Shown: piece by piece, positions 55,873 through 64,000 of the stretch
How the letters are laid out: each line of letters opens with the position of its first letter
How positions within the stretch are numbered: the stretch's first letter is position 1
Assembly (NCBI RefSeq): GCF_000002995.4
Contig: NW_025062476.1
Coordinates: 6,685,001-6,749,000, forward strand
Length of the DNA: 64,000 nt
Source of the DNA: Brugia malayi
Taxonomy: Eukaryota > Nematoda > Chromadorea > Rhabditida > Onchocercidae
Direction of reading: 5' to 3'
Notes under the pieces: model-generated
What the model was told of the DNA's origin: nothing
What the model saw: only the letters and a program-made list of their open reading frames with translations
Databases searched by the model: none
Program-made: the position numbers and the translations under genes

Positions 55873-57638
55873 GGCTGTAAAGAAACACTGCACCTTCCTA
55901 ATTATTTCAAAAGGTAAGCCGAGGACTTCCTCATGTTGATTCGATAATTTTCAGCTTCAAGGTGACCACTCTAATATTAGATTCAATTTATTGTTTAATT
56001 ATCAGAAAACTGAAAAGACAGGTTGACAATAATCAAATGTGCATAATATCCTATAATATAAATAGGGCACTATGACCAACCCAAATATATTAGGTGATCA
56101 GTCACCTCACGCTACTTTACCTGCCACTAGTCGGTCGGTTATTAATTACATTGATGTATGATCTCTTTATGGACAAAGAAGCACATGCAGTCAGTCAATA
56201 ATATAACATTATCGCTGTGACTATTTCGGGATTACTGCTGGACTGATGTTGATTTAACTAGGAATGATATTGGGCGGTAATAGTTCGGGTGGTTGTTCAG
56301 GTGTTTAGCATTGATTCCACTCGATAATTCACATCATTATTGTTGTTAGAGTCCAATTCAGTAAGATGATTTTTGTTGATTATGGTTTTGTGTCATGAAA
56401 TATGAGTCTAATTTAGTGACTTCATATTCATTAAGAAGCCAAAAGCTAATACAGTAATTGAATTCAATTAAATTAATTTAATTTGTTGAAGGCTATTTTC
56501 GTAAGTCAAGTATACAGTCCAATTTTTTGCTTATTTAATATCCCAAGAAAAGAAAATTTCTCGTATTCGAGATGAAAACTATCTGAATCTTCGACACTTT
56601 TAACTTTTAAAGTTGAATTTATTCCTATCGTTTAATAAAAAATTTAATAAAGTTTAATCCATTTATATTTAATCACTTCATATTACTCATTCATTTTGAC
56701 TTTATTCACTAAGTAATTAATTATTGAAAACAAATCCTGCAAAAGATAGCAAATTTGTTCAGAATTCATTCGCATCTAACTGTTTTTGGAATAAACAAAG
56801 ACAGATTTCTTCTGTAACTAAGCATTAACGGTTATCTTTTAGTTATGTTATAAATTATATCTACAAATTTATCATAAATTTATATCAAACTTGGAGTTAT
56901 ATAATTTTTCGGAAGCAACTTTTTTCCAAAATTATTTCTAGCAGATAAAAAAGAATATTAGTTCCAAAACGGCGGAAAACAGTCCTTTCATTGTTCGATG
57001 ATAAACCTTATTACAGCAATCTCTTCTTACAGTTAGTAATCGCATCGCTGATGGCTCGCTCTATTTCGGTATCGGTCAATTTCAAAGGTCACTTATCCAT
57101 CCCATGTTTGTATTCTCTGCATGATTTTTCTCAGCGCAATAAGGGTCAACAATAGTTCAATACATTGCACATACAATATTTTTGATGTCTTAATTTGCAT
57201 AGTATTACCTGCAAATCATCGATTGATCTATTTGCAAAGAAATAGATGTTTTTGATAATTGCAACAATTTTCGAAGCTGAATAGCAAATCAACTTATTGC
57301 AAAAATAATCGACGTATAATTGATCATTATACTTAATTGTAATATCGGAGACTATCCATCTTGTATACGATGATATATATGATTGATATATATCTAATAT
57401 CTTCATGTTTTCCAGAAAATATGTACTGTTGATGGAACTGGTCGATTGTGACCAGAAATATAATCAAAAATGATTACTATTATAGTTAACTAGTGAAGAG
57501 ATCATTTTTCACCTAATGTAATAAGTGGCGATAAAAAAGTAACAGCAAAACTAGTTTGTTGGCTTAATAATTTTGCTAAATGAAGTTACGAGAATTGAAA
57601 AGATATATCGTTTCAGAAGAAAAAGAACAGTGTTCCAT

Positions 57639-57700
57639 AAAAGTTTCTAGCTTAAATTGTTTTCTGATTTTATGATAAACTGAGATTTCGAAACAAATCA
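57639..57700 (+). repeat. Dispersed direct repeat, copy 2
   Basis: Partner of 54940-55001 in the same orientation, with roughly 50 of 61 positions identical. Confidence 0.7.
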
Positions 57701-59992
57701 TAAAATGCTGTTGAAATCCATTGGTTCTAAAACAAACTTTGTCACACTTTTATTGATGTGACGCATAAAACTAAATGAAAATTATACATTCATAATGAAG
57801 AGGTCATTTTTTATTTAATATAATTGACAATGAAAAGATATAATTCTAGTCAAACTTTGGAACTTTTTAATACCTTAGTGTTATACCTGATTGGCTATAG
57901 ATTATGTATTGTTTTCATTACTAATTGTAAACTAAACTAACATATTCTAATTTCGAACATTTCATGATTCTATCAACATTCAAAGATCTCGAATTCAAGC
58001 ATTTGCCACGGATAGCAGGTGATACATGCATATATATCACACCACTTCACTTTTATGAGATCATTTGCGCAAATAGATCCAATCTCAGTGGTTTCACAGA
58101 GCCATCAGAGCTATTGTCATTCCGGTCATTTTTATGGCCCATCGTTGCATTTGTCCAATTAATGTTCCTTCTTTATGAATCCTTGTTAATCTAAAGGAGT
58201 GAGTTTGCTATTTCTTGTTGGCATTCGATGTATATTAGGTTTCATAAGACGACATGCTCTCAATGGTTATCTCAATAGTGATAATCAAATTGTCAGAATC
58301 AACTGGCTATCAACCTTGAAATATGAAGGATATACGCTCCTTATTATTGATTAAAACATTTATAGATTAAATTATCAATTCATGTAATAATACCAAGAAA
58401 TTAAAAAGTTGTGAATCTTGCACAAATTTAAAAGCAATGATTAGTTGACGCAACTAGTCGCTAACTTAATGATCTTAACAAAAACCTAGTATTCAAGTTG
58501 TTTTTTGGTCTTTAGAAGTCTTTTCTATGATGGGTAAAGTGCGCTAATATGTAGTATGGATTATAGATAGGAACAGTTATACTGCTACTCCCATTACTAC
58601 TGATCGTATTGACGATTTAGTTACCTACACAAATCAGCAAAATAGCAAATTTATCAATGTAATCCCAAAAAAGAAAAATGTATTTAACGAAAATAATTAA
58701 AAAGAATTAAACCTTTCGTTATTTTAAAACAATTTAAGATGAAGAATAAAATTATTGAAAAAGTCTTTCGATTTCAATTAATATCTGAAAAACTCTTAGT
58801 AATCTTAACTGAATGAATTGTATGAAGAGGTAGAGAGAAGCGATCAAGGTGCACCTGCTTCCTTGATATCCGTTACTCAACATCTCTTCAACCAATTCAT
58901 CCATGATATCCCGTATTTTTCTATTAATAATAATATCATATCTGACTCTTCACACATTCATAAACAAAGACCACTTAAGTACCACTTAATTTGGGATATC
59001 TTTTTTATACACTCAAATTTACCAGGAGGATAGGATATGGAAGTAAAGGAATTTTGAAAAGTCATGTTAATGTCATGATTTCATGTTAACTCAGTTAATT
59101 CAACTACAGCATTATTGAATTAAATTAAGTTACTAATTATAATTGCTTAATGATCGATCGTTTTTTTCATTTTCATTCTCTCTCAAAAAAAAAGAAAAGA
59201 AAAAAGTGAGTTAAAATTGTATATAATAGATGGAAGTGGTACATATTTAACTAATTTCAATTAAAATGTATCAGTGATTTAGCACTTGACAAAGTTTGTA
59301 GGAAGACAACCAAATTGCAAACAGTGTGTTATTGCAGATCTTCAGATGGGTGAAGATAATTGTAACCGAAGTACATACCTTTGTTGGTGCTTCCTTGAGT
59401 GCATGGGAATTGTACAATCAGTTTAGACGAAATATGAGCTATGGCACCGGGAGGTCTACTGCTGCTTATCCCTAAATTACGCTCAATTTCTTCCACGCAT
59501 ATGGTACTAATGATAAAATCAGCGAAGCATTGAATGACAAGTGCTGAGTGCTGAGTGGTAGGTAATTTGTCGTCTTACTTTACTGATGGATATTTAACAC
59601 AAATTAAAATTAAGATAATTTATTCATTTAAAACTCTTTACGTAGCAATTACTTCATAGCTAATTTCATGAAATTTCCATAATTTTAGTAGCTTTGTGAT
59701 TATTTATTAGCAATTGCTCTTGCTATAATTTAATAAATTTGTATCTAAAAAAAAATAATATAATTTTTCTACTCATATCAGCCCACGTTTGGCTTATTTG
59801 ATGACATTAACCGATGATATCAATGATAGATCGTTGTTGGAGCAATGGACACGACTGACCTCCGAATAGTTTATTTTAATTCAATTGTTGTTTTTTGAAT
59901 ACTATGCCGTTGTAAAAGGGTAACAACAGCTCGATAATGAGGCCGACTATTATTGTAACACTCTCGTGCGAAGAGACCATAGCACTGCATGT

Positions 59993-60040
59993 GGTAAAGG
60001 TAAAGGTAAAAGTACGGGTACGGGTATTGTCTGCACGGGT
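59993..60040. repeat. Short hexamer tandem repeat
   Basis: Three GGTAAA-type hexamers pass into ACGGGT-type hexamers over about 48 bases. Confidence 0.8.
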
Positions 60041-61640
60041 AGTGACTGTTGCCAGTCATCAAATTGATTCACTGTGATGAAAATTTTTTGTAATCAAACT
60101 TTTTGCTTACATAAATAAATTTACAGACTGAAACACAAGGTTTCAATTTGTAAATTACCTGTGCAATTGTGTAATCGTAATTTATAAAAGCAGTCTAGTT
60201 CCTTCAACTTTTGAAATTCAAATTTAGGTTAAATTAATTAATGTTACGTAAGCTAATACAACCACCTCTCACGAAATGTAAATGTGAGACAGTGAAATAT
60301 AAATAGAGACTTCAAATCAGTTGGTCATCTCCGACACTAATTGATTTTACCAAATAACAAGCATTATTAAGCATTAATTTAATTCATGGTTTTCCGTTAA
60401 ATATTATTTCAGATTTTTCAGTATTTCGTGCACTATGCGAAGAGGCGGAAAAGAAAAATTTTTAATTTAATGCCAACATATATAGCCTAATTTCAATGAA
60501 ATTCAATGAAATATTAATACGAATATTTAATTGAAATTATTTAAAAATCAATTCGAATTCATTGACTAATCAAACGTTCCAGCTGGGAATAATCAATTCA
60601 TGCATCATGTACACAGTAAGCACAGCAAGGAAAACAATTTATGCTAGCTCATAATTAGTAAGTTGCGTCATTACCGTTTCTCTCTTCACAATACGTTCCA
60701 AGGAATTGTTTCTTCCTATCTGCTCTACCTAAATTTGCATCAAAATTTGAATAATTACAGATATAAAGAACATTTATAGTGCACCATGCAATTTACGTGA
60801 TATGACTGTGCATTACGCAACTTAGCGCTGCACGAAATGAATGCAAGCATCTGCAATATTTTTTACTAATTTATTTATTGCTCATTATTGCACTTAACAC
60901 CTGAAGAATAAAAAGTTACAGAAATCGGGTCAAGTTGATATAACTTAAAATAAATAATTTTAATTGGGACGAAAAAGAATTTTCCAGTAGAACAACAACT
61001 TTTTCTATACACAACAAAATACTACCACAAAGATACTGATCAATAAACAAAAGATGTGAAATTTGTTGATATATTTTGTGGTCGCACAACATATCACGCA
61101 ATACTTGCTGAATTTGCTCCTTGTTTATCTAAGGTGGAGAATATCGCTTACTTCTCAAGATTAAAATAATACTCCTAAGATGGTGAAAATGTCAAAATAT
61201 TGCTCCACTAGATTTGATTGAAAATGAGATTTGCCGCAATGCACACCTGCAAATATATACTATTATCATAATTATAACGTTTATAGAAAGACATGCGCCA
61301 AAAATAGTACACAAAAATAATTAGAATAATAATCAATTGACTAAGTTGGTGGTCACTAGTGAGCCACCTCTAGTTTTCAGAAAATTCTGGAATACATTTA
61401 ATTTGCATCTTTTAAAAATTTTGAAAGAACTTTAATACTGCCTAAAAATTTAGCTCAGCTATGGTAGTTATAAAAAGAAAATATATATGGAAGAATGAGC
61501 TAATTGCATAGTAAAATGAAAGAATAGGTAGTAAATACCATGTGATAACAAAAGAAATTAGTTAGAAAGCTTAAAAGTAAGCTTAATGTTGAAGTCATCT
61601 TATTGATTAATCCATTATTAGGGAAGATCAGAGTGAACTG

Positions 61641-61692
61641 CTTTCTTTCTTTCTGTCTCTCTCTCTCTCTCTTTGTCTCCCTCTCTCTTCTC
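61641..61692. repeat. (CT)n microsatellite
   Basis: Imperfect CT/CTTT run of about 52 bases in intergenic DNA. Confidence 0.9.
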
Positions 61693-63022
61693 ATTCTATT
61701 CTAAACAGAAGTGGAAGCAAAGTTTTCAGTCCCGTGATTTGTTATTAAGTACCAAATTACTCATTATCTATCATGTAAGCAATGAGTCATTCTATGATTA
61801 GCTTATATATGTGCACAGTAAGGCTCATTCATCAAATATACATTCTCTCATTCGTGATTGAATATCTCATTAATCCTTCTTGATCATCCATGTGTCATCA
61901 TCGTATTCCAGCGACCCTTTGACCTTTTAATTTTCTCCATAAAATTAGAATTTTGATATGCCAATGTTCGATCAACTGAATTTTGCAAACATCATGTATT
62001 TACTGCATGAACTCCAGGAAGCATTATCAGTTGGATGTCACGCAAAGCATCTTTCTACCATTAATTTGAAATCTGAAATTCTAAAATGTCTTTCCATATC
62101 TAATAGGTAGAGAAAGACATTTTGACTGAAAAGGAAAGGCAAAAAAATAAAAGAATTAAACTGCGTCATTTCAGTTTTCAATTCATTTCCCTGAGCTTAA
62201 ATTCCAAACTTTGAAATAAAAAGGAAGTTTTAAAACGATAACAAAATGATAACATGAAAATGCTATTAGAAATAATGAAATTGTATGCTGTGCCAAACCA
62301 TACCACTTAGTTTGATTAATGTTTTTCACTTGCACTTTTCGCTTTTTCATTTCTTCCAAAAACAGTAACACTTATGTTTGCACAATGAAAAGCTCATTAG
62401 AACCATACCAATACCGCCTATGCTATATTTTTCTTAAATTTTTATGAGATTTTTGAAAAAATCACAAAAGTTCGTTTTCTGACTTTGAAAATATATAGAT
62501 GTAGTTATGTTTTTGATAAATTGCGTTGTCAACGAAATTTATTCTTTCAAATTTTATTCAGTGATCAGTCTGAATTGATGAACCATAGAAACCAAATGGA
62601 ACATTCACATAATTAAAAGTTATAATAAGGCGAAGGATGGAAAACTGAGAAAATTGCAAATTTATATTATGAAGATAAAGGCAACAAAATAACTGCATTT
62701 TATTTTCAAAGTTTGATGTCGAATAGTAAGCTTATTTTTACAAAATGTATTTCCAGCAGCATGTTAAGGAAATATTTCTAAAGTGACTAGTTATCTTTGT
62801 CTCGAAAGTTTTATTTCTGTCAACGATTAATAAATGATGACTGAGCTTATGATTACTTTTTATTTCTTACTTATTTCTTACAGTTTAATTAAATCATTCC
62901 TGTTTTTTTCAGGTTTTTTTTTGCCAGAGATTACTTATTTTTTAAAATTTTGGTATTTCACAAATTTTTTGAAAATTTCAAATTTACTGATTTGGTTTTA
63001 AAAGTTAAAAGAATATCAGCTA

Positions 63023-63849
63023 TCACAATACATAATCGGTTCGTTGAAAGCGTGTGATCTCAGAGAAACTTAAGGAAGACGAAGAATAAGAAGATGTATT
63101 TAGAGATTCATTTTCAGATTTTACTACTGCATTATTAGGGTTAAATGAGGTTGGTGTTTTATAATAAAGAGAGGAATTATTAGCTTGAGAAGGTTGATAA
63201 TAAAAGGAATCATTACTGCAAGCAAATTGACAAATTCCGCTTGCTTGATCTGCCGAAGGATAGTGATTTTCTTCTGAGAAACAAGGAATATTATGGGAGT
63301 TCTGCGGTTCTTGGTTGGTATTCAAAGGTTCGAATGGTTTATCGGAGGTACCTTGAAGCAGATCTTGCAAATGCTTAATATACCGGGCTGCTTCACGAAG
63401 CGTTTCCACTTTACTCAATTTCTTGCTAGTTGCCGAATGAGGTACCCGATCGCGAAGATGTATGAATCCAAGATTTACCTGCAATACACATAACTGCCTC
63501 TTACTGGCATTTTAAAAATCATTATTTGTCTGTAATCGAGAGAAAAAAATCACTGTTTAGTGTACAAATATTTAGTGAAATAGGAAGTGAGGACATTTCA
63601 ATTGACAAAAAATTAATTTTAAAGATACTTGTATCAAACAATAGAAAAAAGTTAATTGAAATTATGAAATAAAAGAAGAAATCTAACTTGTTGGACACGT
63701 TTCCTTTCTCGCTCATTTCTCCTAAGCACCTGATGTGGTAATTTCGTCGTTGTACCACCAGTTTTAGACTTTCTAAGTCGTATCCGACTTGTAGAGTCAC
63801 TACTAGTAGCAGTATTAGACATTGTGTTGAATGCATTTCGCATCCTCAT
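63023..63849 (-). CDS. Achaete-scute-type bHLH transcription factor
   Basis: Nuclear basic helix-loop-helix factor that should bind E-boxes as a heterodimer with a class I bHLH partner and act in neuronal fate. Exons 63849-63688 and 63478-63023 (stop included) give 205 residues. The start Met follows TATTTTAG directly, so it is probably a trans-spliced first exon; an internal exon cannot be excluded because the window ends nearby. The basic region [12 protein letters not shown] is at 43-54, helix 1 [13 protein letters not shown] at 55-67, then the loop [16 protein letters not shown] and helix 2 to about residue 95 ([11 protein letters not shown]). RRNERERxRVxxVNxGFxxLR and KKxSKVETLRxA are diagnostic of the achaete-scute family. 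The intron, donor GTTAGA and acceptor TATTGCAG, splits basic region from helix 1. The long C-terminal part is rich in Ser, Asn and Gln. Worm relatives include hlh-3, hlh-6 and hlh-14; I cannot say which is the orthologue. Confidence 0.93.
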
Positions 63850-64000
63850 CTAAAATACCTCCTGATGGCACTCAGTAACAGTTTGCAACGATTAAAATTC
63901 AGTAGCAATTTTGGCTGATAATAGCACAAGGAAGAGAATCTGAAATATAAAAGCAAAATAATTTCAACAAAACCAACGGTATTTTGAATTTTTCTACATT

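Larger units (their letters stand above)
55873..63022. other. Intergenic region of about 7 kb without a supported gene
   Basis: AT-rich DNA. It contains the second copy of a dispersed repeat (57639-57700), a hexamer tandem at 59993-60040, a CT run at 61641-61692 and, at its right end, an AATAAA in the sense of the bHLH gene (62859-62864). Plus-strand open frames at 57964-58194 (76 codons) and 58818-59033 (71 codons) have no recognisable domain; I do not call them genes. Confidence 0.55.

Noticed and set aside
57964..59033. Two plus-strand open frames (76 and 71 codons)
   Set aside because: They look faintly protein-like but have no signal peptide, domain or joinable splice sites. Open frames of this length are expected by chance in a window of this size.
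59871..60062. Tyr-rich 63-codon minus-strand open frame
   Set aside because: The YPYPYFYLYLY pattern is explained by the GGTAAA/ACGGGT tandem repeat on the plus strand.
61500..61694. Arg/Glu-rich minus-strand open frame starting MRRERETKRERER
   Set aside because: It is a translation of the CT microsatellite at 61641-61692.

Overview
The window is nuclear DNA of a parasitic nematode, most likely a filarial or other spirurid worm. The sequence is AT-rich. Genes are split into many short exons, most preceded by the nematode acceptor TTTCAG or a close variant, and several start codons sit just after an acceptor-like AG with no upstream exon, as expected for spliced-leader trans-splicing. Two tandem genes belong to the SXP/RAL-2 (DUF148) family of secreted antigens, which is nematode-specific. 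The species cannot be fixed from the sequence alone.

Layout. 1-10.3 kb: no supported gene apart from a weak minus-strand membrane-protein candidate (8.1-9.0 kb). 10.3-26.2 kb, plus strand: an almost complete ROR-type receptor tyrosine kinase (cam-1/ROR orthologue) with Ig, Frizzled cysteine-rich, kringle, transmembrane, kinase and Ser/Thr/Gln-rich tail regions on 18 exons; the first exon(s) with the signal peptide were not found. 26.2-27.7 kb: convergent intergenic DNA. 27.7-33.4 kb, minus strand: a 13-exon APC-superfamily amino-acid transporter related to the SLC7 cationic amino acid transporters. 33.4-40.5 kb: mostly non-coding, with a low-confidence multi-exon plus-strand locus at 37.9-39.5 kb. 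40.5-45.1 kb, plus strand: two SXP/RAL-2 genes in tandem with the same three-exon structure. 51.2-52.3 kb, plus strand: a small secreted, strongly acidic protein. 55.35-55.87 kb, minus strand: a possible small secreted helical protein. 63.0-63.85 kb, minus strand: an achaete-scute-type bHLH transcription factor.

Function. The ROR receptor and the proneural bHLH factor are developmental and neuronal genes. The transporter is a housekeeping or nutrient-uptake gene. The SXP/RAL-2 pair and the small secreted proteins are of the kind parasitic nematodes release at the host interface. Nothing suggests these genes form one pathway; they are ordinary neighbours in a gene-sparse region.

All exon models were built by eye from splice signals, reading phase and family resemblance. 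No tRNA, rRNA, CRISPR array or intact transposon was recognised. The most useful unexpected signals are a decayed duplicate of one transporter exon inside an intron, loss of the usual helix-1 glycine motif in the transporter, a high share of GTT-type splice donors in the ROR gene, and three candidate small genes.
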